DNA from: Pedobacter africanus
GTDB lineage: Bacteria > Bacteroidota > Bacteroidia > Sphingobacteriales > Sphingobacteriaceae
Direction of reading: 5' to 3'
Assembly: GCF_900176535.1 (NCBI RefSeq)
Contig: NZ_FWXT01000004.1
Coordinates: 248,001-312,000, forward strand
DNA: 64,000 nt
Each line of letters opens with the position of its first letter. Within the stretch, counting starts at the first letter, position 1. Position numbers and translations under genes: made by a program. This document shows positions 52,344 to 61,204 of this stretch, one piece after another. Under the pieces are notes generated by a model. The model did no database searches. It was not told the origin of the DNA and worked only from the letters and a program-made list of their open reading frames with translations.

Positions 52344-53291
52344 ATGCCCTTTATCAAACTCACAAAAATTGAGCGGAAACGCTTCCTGGTTTTAATTACC
52401 TGTCTGTTGATCGCAATTGCAGCGTGGTTGTTGATGGCACTGGACAATAAATATGTATATACGGCTAAAACGGTTTTAAAATACAACAATATCCCTCAAA
52501 AAAAAGCTTTTCACCCTTTGCAGCCTGATACGGTAGACCTCCAGGTTGAAGGTACAGGCTGGCAGCTCCTTTTTGCTAGGCTTAGGGTGAACCCCCCCTC
52601 CATATCCATTAGCCTGGAGAAACTCAACAACAGGAACTACATCCTTTTCTCGGAGCAGTTGTTCAATGTAAACAGGCAGCTGGAAACTTCGCAGAAAATC
52701 ATCTCCGTAAAACCCGATACCCTGTATTTCGACTTTTCCGAAAAGACCGTAAAAAGGGTGCCGGTAAAGTTGATTTCCAATTTGAATTTTAAACAGCAGT
52801 ACGGGATTTCCAATCCTATTGAAATTATGCCCGATTACGTCACCATTTCCGGACCTGAAGATGAACTGAAAAGGATCAGAGAATGGAGAACAGACTCCTT
52901 AAAACTGGATGACCTGCAGGCAACCACCAAAAGTGTAGTGCCCATGATCCAAAGCAGCATGAAAAATGTGAGTATTTTTCCATCCAGTGTAGAGGTTAAG
53001 GTACCTGTTGACGAATTTACCGAAAAGGTACTCGAAATACCCCTGAAAATTACCAATAACAGGGAGTATTACAGCATAAAGCTATACCCGAAAAAAGTAA
53101 AGGTTACTTTCCTGGTTGCTTTGTCTAAATACAACCAGATCAACGAAGAATTTATAGAGGCCGTGGTAGATATGAACGAATGGAAGGTGTTGAACCACAG
53201 TAGTCTGGGTGTTAAAATTGTGCGTTTTCCGGATTACTGTAAATTGCTGCAGGTAGCACCCGGAAAAGTTGATTTTATTGTAGAAAAATAA
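52344..53291 (+). CDS. YbbR/CdaR-like domain protein
   Basis: 315 residues from the ATG at 52344. The frame opens at 52284, but those codons lie in the terminator stem and promoter. One N-terminal transmembrane helix (FLVLITCLLIAIAAWLLMAL) is followed by tandem YbbR-like beta domains (TVDLQVEGTGWQLL; KRVPVKLISNLNFKQQYGI; EDELKRIREWRTDSLKL; EIPLKITNNREYYSIKLYP). In Firmicutes such domains regulate the diadenylate cyclase CdaA; that link is not shown here. The stop overlaps the coaE start by one base. Confidence 0.83.
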   Translation: MPFIKLTKIERKRFLVLITCLLIAIAAWLLMALDNKYVYTAKTVLKYNNIPQKKAFHPLQPDTVDLQVEGTGWQLLFARLRVNPPSISISLEKLNNRNYILFSEQLFNVNRQLETSQKIISVKPDTLYFDFSEKTVKRVPVKLISNLNFKQQYGISNPIEIMPDYVTISGPEDELKRIREWRTDSLKLDDLQATTKSVVPMIQSSMKNVSIFPSSVEVKVPVDEFTEKVLEIPLKITNNREYYSIKLYPKKVKVTFLVALSKYNQINEEFIEAVVDMNEWKVLNHSSLGVKIVRFPDYCKLLQVAPGKVDFIVEK

Positions 53292-53887
53292 TGCTGAAGA
53301 TCGGGATAACAGGAGGTATAGGCAGCGGAAAAACCACCGTTTGTAAAGTATTCGAAACATTGGGCATACCTGTTTTTTACGCGGATACGGTGGCCAAACA
53401 AATTATGGTGACTGACCAAATACTGGTGGCTGGTGTGAAAAGCGCATTTGGAGCACAAAGCTATGCCGCAGATGGATCGTTAAACAATAAACACATTGCG
53501 GCTATTGTATTTAACAATGCCGATGAACTGGCCAGGTTGAATGCATTGGTGCATCCTGCGGTGTTCAGGGCGTTTGACAGCTGGGTGAAGCAGGTTCCGG
53601 CAACTGTGCCTTATGTACTTAAAGAAGCGGCCCTGTTATTTGAAAGCGGTTCCTATAAGCTGTGTGATCAGAACATACTGGTGCAGGCACCCGAGGCCGT
53701 AAAACTGCAGCGGGTAATGGAAAGGGATGGGGTAACTGCAGAACAGGTTAAAGCGCGTATGGACAAGCAGCTGCCCGATGAAGACAAAATTAAACTGGCC
53801 GATCAACTCATAAATAATAACGAGAAAGACTCGCTCATCGTTCAGGTGACCCGACTGCACCGGCTGTTTTTAAATTCCATTGAATGA
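53291..53887 (+). CDS. coaE: dephospho-CoA kinase
   Basis: 198 residues. P-loop GITGGIGSGKTTVCKV, VFYADTVAKQIM (Asp of the substrate site), LVHPAVF and LKEAALLFESGSYKLCD are family hallmarks. It carries out the last step of coenzyme A synthesis, phosphorylating the 3'-hydroxyl of dephospho-CoA. It overlaps its neighbours by 1 and 4 bases. Confidence 0.95.
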   Translation: MLKIGITGGIGSGKTTVCKVFETLGIPVFYADTVAKQIMVTDQILVAGVKSAFGAQSYAADGSLNNKHIAAIVFNNADELARLNALVHPAVFRAFDSWVKQVPATVPYVLKEAALLFESGSYKLCDQNILVQAPEAVKLQRVMERDGVTAEQVKARMDKQLPDEDKIKLADQLINNNEKDSLIVQVTRLHRLFLNSIE

Positions 53888-54825
53888 TACTTGATGATTT
53901 TATAGTTGCTACCAAAACAGGTTTGTTTTGCAGGTATGGTGACTTTTATTTAGACCCCAAAGAAATTGTAAAACATGCAGTCATTTCACATGCGCATGGC
54001 GATCATGCTATAGGAGGGCACCTTTCTGTATATTGTACGGAGGCTACGGCATTGTTTATGAAACACCGCTACAAGAAATTTGCCGGTGAAGCTTTTTACA
54101 TCAAACCTTACCACTCTTGGTTTGAACTGAACGGGGTAAAGATCAGTTTTTTACCAGCAGGACATATATTGGGTTCTGCGCAGGTTTTAATGGAATACAT
54201 GGGGGTAAAATACCTTTATACAGGTGATTATAAGCTGCAGCCCGATAAAACCTGTGAGCCCATCGAATTTGTAAAGGCCGATGTGCTGATCACTGAAACT
54301 ACTTTTGCTGATCCCGGAACAGCACATCCGGTAGCCGAACAGGAAATCCTGAAGCTGAACATTACTCAAAGTAACATTATGCTGGGGGCCTATGCCCTGG
54401 GTAAGTGCCAGCGTTTAATTAGTTTGATGAATGACCATTGTATAGAAAAAAGGATACTGCTGCACCACAGCATGCTGCCCTTCGTAAAAATATATGAACA
54501 GATGGGGATAGACCTGGGACGCCATGAGCCCTATGACCGTAAGGTGATGAAAAACAACCAGAGTAATATGGTGTACCTGGTTCCACCTATGGTGTTCAAT
54601 AGCTATTTCAGGGCCGTTAATGTGGTCAGGGCCTTTGCAACAGGCTGGAAGCACCTGCAAAACCAGAATGGGATACAATTGTACATCTCCGATCATGCTG
54701 ATTGGAACGATATTCTTTTGACAGTGGAAAAGGTACAACCTTTGCAAATATGGACCAACCATGGCAGCGGAGTACAGCTCAAAAAGCATTTCGAAGGAAA
54801 TTTGGTCGTTAAATTGCTTAACTGA
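53884..54825 (+). CDS. MBL-fold exonuclease-like metallohydrolase
   Basis: 313-residue metallo-beta-lactamase-fold protein: HAHGDHAIGGH (HxHxDH zinc motif), LPAGHILGSAQVLME, TGDYKL and a final SDHADWNDIL motif as in beta-CASP/RNA 3'-processing or ligase-associated DNA exonuclease relatives. No DNA ligase lies next to it. The ATGA overlap with coaE shows cotranscription. Nuclease activity is likely; target DNA or RNA cannot be decided. Confidence 0.85.
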   Translation: MILDDFIVATKTGLFCRYGDFYLDPKEIVKHAVISHAHGDHAIGGHLSVYCTEATALFMKHRYKKFAGEAFYIKPYHSWFELNGVKISFLPAGHILGSAQVLMEYMGVKYLYTGDYKLQPDKTCEPIEFVKADVLITETTFADPGTAHPVAEQEILKLNITQSNIMLGAYALGKCQRLISLMNDHCIEKRILLHHSMLPFVKIYEQMGIDLGRHEPYDRKVMKNNQSNMVYLVPPMVFNSYFRAVNVVRAFATGWKHLQNQNGIQLYISDHADWNDILLTVEKVQPLQIWTNHGSGVQLKKHFEGNLVVKLLN

Positions 54826-54986
54826 TGGAAGAAGGGGTAGATTACTATTTTAACGAAGAGGGTTTGATGGTATTTACCCGGGAGTACCACCTGAAAAGAG
54901 GGTACTGCTGTAAGAATAAATGTAAACATTGTCCGTGGGGTTTTGGAAGGGCAAAGTTGAAACAAAAACCGGGAAAAGATAAATAA
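54825..54986 (+). CDS. DUF5522 family small protein
   Basis: 53 residues; the ATG overlaps the stop of the MBL gene (TGATG). The sequence contains YYFNEEGLMVFTREYHLKRG, then YCCKNKCKHCPWGF: the Cys cluster (CCxxxCxxCP) and preceding FTxxYHLKRGYCC pattern define DUF5522, a small family in Bacteroidota with relatives elsewhere. The four Cys could bind metal. Function unknown. Confidence 0.86.
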   Translation: MEEGVDYYFNEEGLMVFTREYHLKRGYCCKNKCKHCPWGFGRAKLKQKPGKDK

Positions 54987-54995
54987 AGGAAATTC

Positions 54996-55448
54996 ATGAT
55001 GGAGCTGCAGAAAGAAACGCAAACCACCCGATTTGAGAGCATACACCACCAGGTTATCGTAAATGTACTGCACAGCAGCAACTGGTGTACAGAGAAATTG
55101 AGACAAACAATCCTGCCTTTCGATGTAACCACACAACAGTTCAATGTACTGAGAATATTGCGTGGACAGTATCCGCGCAATTCTACCATTAACCTCCTAA
55201 AATCGAGAATGCTGGATAAAATGTGCGATGCTTCCAGGATTGTTGACCGGCTGGTGCAGAAAGGACTGGTGCTTAAAGCGCCTAATGCCGAAGACAAGCG
55301 CTCGGTAGACATCCTGATCAGTGATAAAGGATTGACATTGCTTAGCGAAATGGATAAAGATGTGAGCCTTTCTGTTCTTATTTCGGATAATTTAACCGAA
55401 GAAGAGGCCATTCAGCTCAACGCCCTGCTCGACAAAATGAGGGGTTAA
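54996..55448 (+). CDS. MarR family transcriptional regulator
   Basis: 150 residues, winged helix-turn-helix. LPFDVTTQQFNVLRILRGQYP leads into the recognition region (KMCDASRIVDRLVQKGLVLKAP) and the wing NAEDKRSVDILISDKG. It starts 9 bases after the DUF5522 stop and overlaps the convergent ZIP gene by four bases at its end. Targets are unknown. Confidence 0.92.
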   Translation: MMELQKETQTTRFESIHHQVIVNVLHSSNWCTEKLRQTILPFDVTTQQFNVLRILRGQYPRNSTINLLKSRMLDKMCDASRIVDRLVQKGLVLKAPNAEDKRSVDILISDKGLTLLSEMDKDVSLSVLISDNLTEEEAIQLNALLDKMRG

Positions 55449-56182
55449 TGTGCGTGATGATGGCTGTGCCCTGAGGTATAGAAGCCGATCAGCGCAATGG
55501 CTACACCACAGATTACTGCTATCATTTTACGCTTGCTGACCTTATGGTCAACGCTGGATTCAAACAGGATCGTAGTGGATATGTGTAGAAATATCCCGAT
55601 CACAATACCCATGATCTTGTTGAAATAAGCTTCTACACCACCAATACTGCCATTGCTCAATCCGTAACTTACATAAAAGCCCAATGGCGCCATAATGGCA
55701 AAAATACTGATGTAAACAATCACACTGTTCCGGCTGAAATGGCTCTGCACAAGGATACTGGCCAGGGCAAAAGCCGCCGGGATATGATGCAGTGCAATGC
55801 CGTAAATCAAGGCGTTGTGCTGGTCTTTTGCCAATGGCATACCCTCCAGAAAGGCGTGGAGGCACAAGCTGATCATGATGCCATAGGGAAACACATGATT
55901 GTCGTTATGCTTATGGATATGTCCGTGTTCCACACCTTCAGAAAATTGCTCCAGTAAGATCTGCAATAAAAAGCCGATCAAAATAAATATCCCTATTTCG
56001 TCATGGTCCGGGCCGCTGTAAGCCTCAGGGATCAGGTGCAATACTGTAATGGCAAACAGGTAAGCCCCACTAAAAGACAGGATTAACTTTAACAGCTGAG
56101 ATTTGTCGCTCTTTACCAAAAAGATGGCCGCGCCGCCTAAAAAAGCACTTAGAAATAATATGAGTAATTTCCAGATTTCCAT
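55445..56182 (-). CDS. ZIP family divalent metal transporter
   Basis: 245-residue inner-membrane protein with about eight helices. The metal-binding helices IV and V are HAFLEGMPLAKD and ALHHIPAAFALA; a HLIPEAYSGPD motif precedes them, and His-rich stretches occur in a loop (EHGHIHKHNDNH) and at the C-terminus (SGHSHHHAH). Zinc or iron import is likely. It shares its first base with the end of the PAP2 gene, and both follow the methyltransferase in one minus-strand operon. Confidence 0.92.
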   Translation of the reverse strand: MEIWKLLILFLSAFLGGAAIFLVKSDKSQLLKLILSFSGAYLFAITVLHLIPEAYSGPDHDEIGIFILIGFLLQILLEQFSEGVEHGHIHKHNDNHVFPYGIMISLCLHAFLEGMPLAKDQHNALIYGIALHHIPAAFALASILVQSHFSRNSVIVYISIFAIMAPLGFYVSYGLSNGSIGGVEAYFNKIMGIVIGIFLHISTTILFESSVDHKVSKRKMIAVICGVAIALIGFYTSGHSHHHAH

Positions 56183-56745
56183 TATTGCTGTGGTTGTATT
56201 GTTTGATAAATTTTAGCGGTGCAAAAGCCAATTGCCGTTCCAAGCACTGCACCCACCATAGTGTCTATAGGGTAGTGTACACCAACATAGACCTGTGAAA
56301 AAGAAATAATAAATGCCCATGCCAGGCCAATGGGTAACACGGGCTTCCATTTAGGATAAAAAACGAAGATCAGGAAGATGGCTATGGCAAAATGATTGGT
56401 TGCGTGGGCCGAAGGAAAGCTATAGCCGCTTCCGCAGGGTACCCTGTGGATAATCTGATCAACCAGGGTCATTTCGTTGCAGGGCCTGATCCGGCCAACC
56501 AGCGGCTTGATGATCCTGGATGCCAGTGCATCGCCTATACCAAAAGTTACCAGCAGCATGCCGATGATGTACCAGCCCCTTTTTTTATATTCTATAAAGC
56601 TGAAGACCACAATGAAGAGATATAAAGGAGCCCAGAAATACCGGTTGCGCATCAAAGGGAGCAGCCAGTCAAAAAACGGATTGGCCAGGCCCCTGTGTAC
56701 CTTTAGAAACAGTTCAACATCAAATTGCTGCAAACTTTCTATCAT
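56182..56745 (-). CDS. PAP2 family phosphatase
   Basis: 187-residue membrane phosphatase. Motifs: KPLVGRIRPC, PSAHATNH and SQVYVGVHYPID, the last with Gln in place of the usual Arg. The family dephosphorylates lipid phosphates such as undecaprenyl diphosphate or phosphatidic acid. It overlaps the methyltransferase gene by four bases. Confidence 0.9.
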   Translation of the reverse strand: MIESLQQFDVELFLKVHRGLANPFFDWLLPLMRNRYFWAPLYLFIVVFSFIEYKKRGWYIIGMLLVTFGIGDALASRIIKPLVGRIRPCNEMTLVDQIIHRVPCGSGYSFPSAHATNHFAIAIFLIFVFYPKWKPVLPIGLAWAFIISFSQVYVGVHYPIDTMVGAVLGTAIGFCTAKIYQTIQPQQ

Positions 56746-57473
56746 GCTTTTTTGCAGATTAGAATTAATCGTTCCGATTTGTTCTCGTCATACTCGTCCA
56801 GACCGTAACTTCCGAATTTGGCGGCAATGCTTAAGCCGCTTTTCTGGAACATGCGCTCAAAATCATCCAGTTTAAAAGCCTGTACACGCTCTTCGAAGGC
56901 GAAAGGTTTGTCGCGGTGCTCAAAATTTATATGTTTGATGATCTTTCCGCCAGTCACAAATTTATTGAGGTGGAACTCTATGCCATCAACCGTTTTGGTT
57001 TCTTTATGGGTCAGGTTTTTAATGATCTTTTCGGTATTAAAATAGTCGATGACGAGTGTGCCATCGGTTTTAAGCCCTTTTCTGAACGATTTTAAAGCAT
57101 TTACATGGTCTTTCTCCGTTTCAAAATACCCGAAGCTGGTAAACAGGTTCAAGGCAATATCAAAGTAATTGATAAAACACAGCTTGCGCATGTCGTGTAC
57201 AAAAAAATGCAGGTGCTTTTGCTCAAACTGCTGGGCATATTTAATATTTTGCTCCGATAGGTCTATCCCCGTTACATCGTAGCCTTTTTTATTCAGGTAT
57301 ATGGCATGCCGGCCTCTGCCACAGGCAATGTCCAGTATCCGAGATTCGGCCGTTGGCTTTAAATAGGCCGATAGGTTGTCAATTAAAAACTCTGCCTCCG
57401 CATCGTTACGCTGACTGTAAAGGATGTGATAATAAGGGGAGTTAAACCAGTATTGAAACCATTTGCGCTGCAT
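56742..57473 (-). CDS. class I SAM-dependent methyltransferase
   Basis: 243 residues from the Met at 57473; the frame is open to 57569 but those 32 residues do not look like a methyltransferase N-terminus, whereas MQRKWFQYWFNSPYYHILYS does. SAM-binding motif I is ILDIACGRGRHAIYL and a motif II-like segment is YFDIALNLFTSFGYF. Substrate unknown. It leads a minus-strand operon with PAP2 and ZIP genes. Confidence 0.88.
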   Translation of the reverse strand: MQRKWFQYWFNSPYYHILYSQRNDAEAEFLIDNLSAYLKPTAESRILDIACGRGRHAIYLNKKGYDVTGIDLSEQNIKYAQQFEQKHLHFFVHDMRKLCFINYFDIALNLFTSFGYFETEKDHVNALKSFRKGLKTDGTLVIDYFNTEKIIKNLTHKETKTVDGIEFHLNKFVTGGKIIKHINFEHRDKPFAFEERVQAFKLDDFERMFQKSGLSIAAKFGSYGLDEYDENKSERLILICKKA

Positions 57474-57618
57474 AGAGCCAGTATTTTTAATGTTTAGAAA
57501 AAGACAAATATAGTGTTTTGCTCTGCAACCATGCGGATAATTTAAAAACCAAATGCAATTAAACTGCATTAATCTGATTAATGACCTAAGTTAAATAAAT
57601 GGTTAGCCTAATTTTTCT

Positions 57619-57626
57619 TATTTTTG
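57619..57626 (+). promoter_or_regulatory. -7 promoter box of glmM
   Basis: TATTTTTG matches TAnnTTTG and lies 17 bases before the TTG start at 57643. No -33 element at normal spacing was found. Confidence 0.45.
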
Positions 57627-57642
57627 GTAAAAACTAAATAAC

Positions 57643-59031
57643 TTGACACTAATAAAATCAATCTCCGGAATCAGGGGGACGATTGGTGGCATTGCCGGCA
57701 ATGGTTTAACCCCAATAGATATCGTAAAATTTACAGCAGCCTACGGCTCCTGGGTAATCAACAGAACCAATGTTAAAAAAATTGTACTTGGCCGTGATGC
57801 CAGGATCTCTGGTGAAATGGTGAACAACCTGGTCATCGGAACCCTGCAGGGCTTAGGCATTGAAGTCGTAGACCTCGGTCTTTCTACCACACCAACAGTT
57901 GAAATTGCCGTGCCTATGGAAAAAGCCGGTGGAGGCATCATTTTAACTGCAAGCCACAACCCTAAACAGTGGAACGCCTTGAAACTGTTAAATGATAAAG
58001 GCGAGTTCATTAGCGATGCAGATGGAAAGGAAGTACTTGAAATGGCCGAAAAAGCCGAATTTGAATTTGCAGATGTGGATAGCCTTGGCAAAGTGATCAG
58101 CAATGATACTTACCTGCAAAAACACATCGACGTTATCCTTGCACTGCCATTGGTAGATGTGGAGGCCATAAAAAAAGCCAATTTTAAAATTGCAATTGAC
58201 TGTGTAAATTCTACAGGGGGCATATTTGTTCCTGCCCTGTTGAAAGCACTGGGTGTAGAAACCGTATACGAATTGTACTGTGAACCAGACGGACATTTCC
58301 CGCATAACCCTGAACCACTGCCGGAAAACCTGACCGAGATTGCCAAAGTTGTACAAAACAAAAAAGCCGATCTGGGTATTGTTGTTGATCCGGATGTTGA
58401 CCGTCTTTGCTTTGTCTGTGAAGACGGAGAGATGTTTGGCGAGGAATATACACTGGTTGCAGTAGCGGATTATATCCTTAAAAATACGCCGGGAAATACG
58501 GTATCCAACCTGTCTTCGACAAGGGCATTGAGAGACGTGACCGAAAGGGCAGGCGGACAATACAATGCCTCGGCAGTAGGTGAGGTAAATGTGGTGAACC
58601 AAATGAAAGCAACACATGCCATCATTGGGGGTGAAGGCAATGGAGGGATCATCTATCCTGAATTGCACTATGGCCGTGATGCGCTGGTTGGGATTGCCTT
58701 ATTCCTTACACATCTGGCAAAATCTGGTAAATCAATTTCCGTGCTTCGTAGCAGTTACCCGGAATACCACATTTCAAAGAATAAGATTACACTGACCCCG
58801 GAAATGGATATCGATGCACTGATGCTCAAGGTTCAGGAAAAATATAGCAGCCAGCCCAATACCACGATTGACGGATTGAAGATCGAGTTTGATAAAGAAT
58901 GGGTGCACCTGCGCAGGTCGAATACTGAGCCGATCATCCGGATCTATAGCGAAGCCGGCACCGAAACCGTTGCTGAAAGCCTTGCCACAAAGATCATCTC
59001 GGATATCAAAGAAATATTAAAACTGAACTAA
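57643..59031 (+). CDS. glmM: phosphoglucosamine mutase (TTG start)
   Basis: 462 residues. Phosphohexomutase signatures: SGIRGTIGG at the N-terminus, catalytic phosphoserine loop TASHNPKQWNALKLL, metal loop DPDVDRLCFV, sugar-binding GEGNGG and phosphate-binding RRSNTEPIIRIYSE. Converts glucosamine-6-P to glucosamine-1-P for cell-wall synthesis; the related phosphomannomutase activity cannot be excluded. The start is TTG: no ATG lies between the -7 box and the conserved N-terminus. Cysteine desulfurase follows after 28 bases. Confidence 0.9.
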   Translation: MTLIKSISGIRGTIGGIAGNGLTPIDIVKFTAAYGSWVINRTNVKKIVLGRDARISGEMVNNLVIGTLQGLGIEVVDLGLSTTPTVEIAVPMEKAGGGIILTASHNPKQWNALKLLNDKGEFISDADGKEVLEMAEKAEFEFADVDSLGKVISNDTYLQKHIDVILALPLVDVEAIKKANFKIAIDCVNSTGGIFVPALLKALGVETVYELYCEPDGHFPHNPEPLPENLTEIAKVVQNKKADLGIVVDPDVDRLCFVCEDGEMFGEEYTLVAVADYILKNTPGNTVSNLSSTRALRDVTERAGGQYNASAVGEVNVVNQMKATHAIIGGEGNGGIIYPELHYGRDALVGIALFLTHLAKSGKSISVLRSSYPEYHISKNKITLTPEMDIDALMLKVQEKYSSQPNTTIDGLKIEFDKEWVHLRRSNTEPIIRIYSEAGTETVAESLATKIISDIKEILKLN

Positions 59032-59059
59032 AAGAACTAACTAACTTATTATTATAAAA

Positions 59060-60208
59060 ATGGAACGCGTCTATTTAGATAATGCCGCGACCACGCCTTT
59101 GGATAAGGATGTCATGGCCGAAATGGTTTCCGTAATGAGCACTTACTACGGAAACCCTTCTTCAATACATGCTCAGGGCCGTGAAGTACGTACTTTGATT
59201 GAAAAAGCAAGGAAAACCGTTGCAGGACTGCTAAATGCAACGCCTGCAGAGATATTTTTTACCTCTGGCGGTACTGAAGCCGATAATACAGCTATCCGCT
59301 GTGGCATTGAGGCTTATGGCATCAGGCATGCCATTACCTCTAAGATCGAACACCATGCTGTAGAGCATACCCTTAACCAGTTGTTAAAACAGGGGCTGAT
59401 CGATAAACTGAGCTTTGTAGACATTGACCAAAAAGGTAACATCAGTTATGCGCACCTGGAAGAGCTGCTCAAAAACAACAGCCGGTCATTTGTGTCTTTA
59501 ATGCATGCCAATAATGAACTCGGTACTTTAACGGATATAGAGCGGGTGGGTGCTTTGTGCGAACAATACGATGCCATTTACCACTGCGATACCGTGCAGA
59601 CCATGGGGCATTATGTGCACGATGTAAGAAAACTGAAAGCGCACTTTATAGTTTGTGCGGCGCATAAACTGCATGGGCCGAAAGGTGTAGGTTTCCTGTT
59701 TGTGAACCATAACATTAAAATCCCGCCAATGATTTTTGGTGGAGCACAGGAACGCAACATGCGTGGCGGAACAGAAAATGTATATGGAATTGTGGGACTG
59801 GCAAAAGCCCTGGAAATAGCCTATGCCGAGATGGAAAGTCACCGGCAGCATGTTCAGGAATTGAAAGATTACCTGAAAGATAAGCTAAGCAGGGAAATCC
59901 CTGATGTGCAGTTCAATGGCGAAACGGCTGCAGATAAAAGCTTATATACTATACTGAACGTTTCATTCCCTGCAATGGATATGGCCGATATGTTGCTCTT
60001 TAACCTCGATATCAGTGGCATTTCAGCTTCGGGTGGCAGTGCCTGCTCCTCGGGATCTAATATCGGTTCGCACGTACTTTCGGGTATTAAGTCCGATCCG
60101 GACAGGCCTTCTGTACGTTTCTCTTTCAGTAAATACAATACGAAAGCAGAACTGGATTATGTGGTAGAGAAAGTAAAAGAGATTGTAGCAAAAAATGTAG
60201 CAGTTTAA
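59060..60208 (+). CDS. cysteine desulfurase (IscS/NifS-like)
   Basis: 382-residue PLP enzyme that releases sulfur from cysteine for Fe-S clusters and tRNA thiolation. Conserved YLDNAATTPLD, TSGGTEADN, the His in SKIEHHAV, PLP Lys in AAHKLHGPKG and the persulfide Cys loop SGGSACSSGS are present. No iscU or other isc/suf gene lies nearby. A terminator hairpin overlaps its last codons. Confidence 0.94.
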   Translation: MERVYLDNAATTPLDKDVMAEMVSVMSTYYGNPSSIHAQGREVRTLIEKARKTVAGLLNATPAEIFFTSGGTEADNTAIRCGIEAYGIRHAITSKIEHHAVEHTLNQLLKQGLIDKLSFVDIDQKGNISYAHLEELLKNNSRSFVSLMHANNELGTLTDIERVGALCEQYDAIYHCDTVQTMGHYVHDVRKLKAHFIVCAAHKLHGPKGVGFLFVNHNIKIPPMIFGGAQERNMRGGTENVYGIVGLAKALEIAYAEMESHRQHVQELKDYLKDKLSREIPDVQFNGETAADKSLYTILNVSFPAMDMADMLLFNLDISGISASGGSACSSGSNIGSHVLSGIKSDPDRPSVRFSFSKYNTKAELDYVVEKVKEIVAKNVAV

Positions 60209-60227
60209 TTCAACCGCTACATTTTTT
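60190..60227. terminator. bidirectional terminator overlapping the desulfurase 3' end
   Basis: AAAAAATGTAGC (60190-60201) pairs perfectly with GCTACATTTTTT (60216-60227); T-runs end both arms in their own direction. The left arm is inside the last codons of the desulfurase gene and its TAA (60206-60208) is in the loop; the accD stop is at 60230. Confidence 0.85.
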
Positions 60228-60229
60228 AT

Positions 60230-61075
60230 TTAGTTTTTCATCATTTTAATGAAGGCCGCCAGTTTGGCTTTCATCGCTCTGCGGTCTACAATAAAATCTA
60301 AAAAGCCATGCTCCAGTACAAATTCTGCTGTCTGGAAACCTTTTGGCAAATCCTTTTTGATGGTTTCTTTAATTACCCTTGGCCCTGCAAAACCAATTAA
60401 TGAGCCCGGCTCAGCAATGTTGATGTCGCCAAGCATCGCATAAGAAGCCGTTACCCCTCCGGTTGTAGGGTCGGTAAGCAGGGATATATAAGGGATTTTT
60501 GCTTCACTCAATAACGCCAGTTTAGCCGAAGTTTTGGCCATCTGCATCAAAGAAAATGCAGCCTCCATCATACGGGCACCACCCGATTTTGAAATCATCA
60601 GGAAAGGGATTTTATGTTTGATACTGTAGTCGATAGAACGGGCAATTTTTTCACCTACTACCGATCCCATTGATCCGCCAATGAAGTTAAAGTCCATACA
60701 GGCCACAACAAGGTCTTCACCCTCTATTTTGCCATGCGCTGCCCTGATGGCGTCTTTTAAGCCGGTTTTGGCCATGCTTTCTATTAAACGCTCTGTATAG
60801 GGTTTGCTGTCCGTAAAGCTCAACGGATCCCCTGAAGTCAGGTTTGGAAACAATTCCTGGAACTCATTATTGTCAAATAGTACCTGAAAGTATTCTTTGG
60901 AACCAACCCGCAAATGGTAATTGCAGTATTGGCAAACATATTTATTTTCTAACAGGTCGGCACTGTGCAACGCTTTCTTACAGTTAGGGCACTTATTCCA
61001 TAAACCATCGGGTGCCTCTTTCTTTTCTTCCGTCGACGTGCTGATACCTTTTTTTTCTCTCTTAAACCAAGCCAT
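60230..61075 (-). CDS. accD: acetyl-CoA carboxylase carboxyltransferase subunit beta
   Basis: 281 residues from the Met at 61075 (MAWFKREKKG, the usual N-terminus; the frame is open to 61102). Zinc ribbon CPNC...CQYC, then the crotonase-fold core with GGSMGSVVGEKIARS, SGGARMMEA and TDPTTGGVTASYAMLGD. It transfers carboxyl from biotin to acetyl-CoA with AccA, which is not in this window. Confidence 0.95.
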   Translation of the reverse strand: MAWFKREKKGISTSTEEKKEAPDGLWNKCPNCKKALHSADLLENKYVCQYCNYHLRVGSKEYFQVLFDNNEFQELFPNLTSGDPLSFTDSKPYTERLIESMAKTGLKDAIRAAHGKIEGEDLVVACMDFNFIGGSMGSVVGEKIARSIDYSIKHKIPFLMISKSGGARMMEAAFSLMQMAKTSAKLALLSEAKIPYISLLTDPTTGGVTASYAMLGDINIAEPGSLIGFAGPRVIKETIKKDLPKGFQTAEFVLEHGFLDFIVDRRAMKAKLAAFIKMMKN

Positions 61076-61152
61076 GTTACTTATTGAAAAATGCGAGTAC
61101 AAAGAAACAAAAAAAAATCAGAACACCCTGCGCAAGTTTAGCATAACTTTAA

Positions 61153-61183
61153 TTTGCCCAAACCCATAATTTTCATAACTTCG
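61153..61183 (+). promoter_or_regulatory. promoter of the aldolase gene
   Basis: TTTG (61153-61156) and TAACTTCG (61176-61183; one mismatch to TAnnTTTG) are 19 bases apart. Transcription would begin near 61189, so translation must start at 61205 rather than at the in-frame ATG at 61154. Confidence 0.55.
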
Positions 61184-61204
61184 GCGTATCTAAAATTAAA
61201 AATA

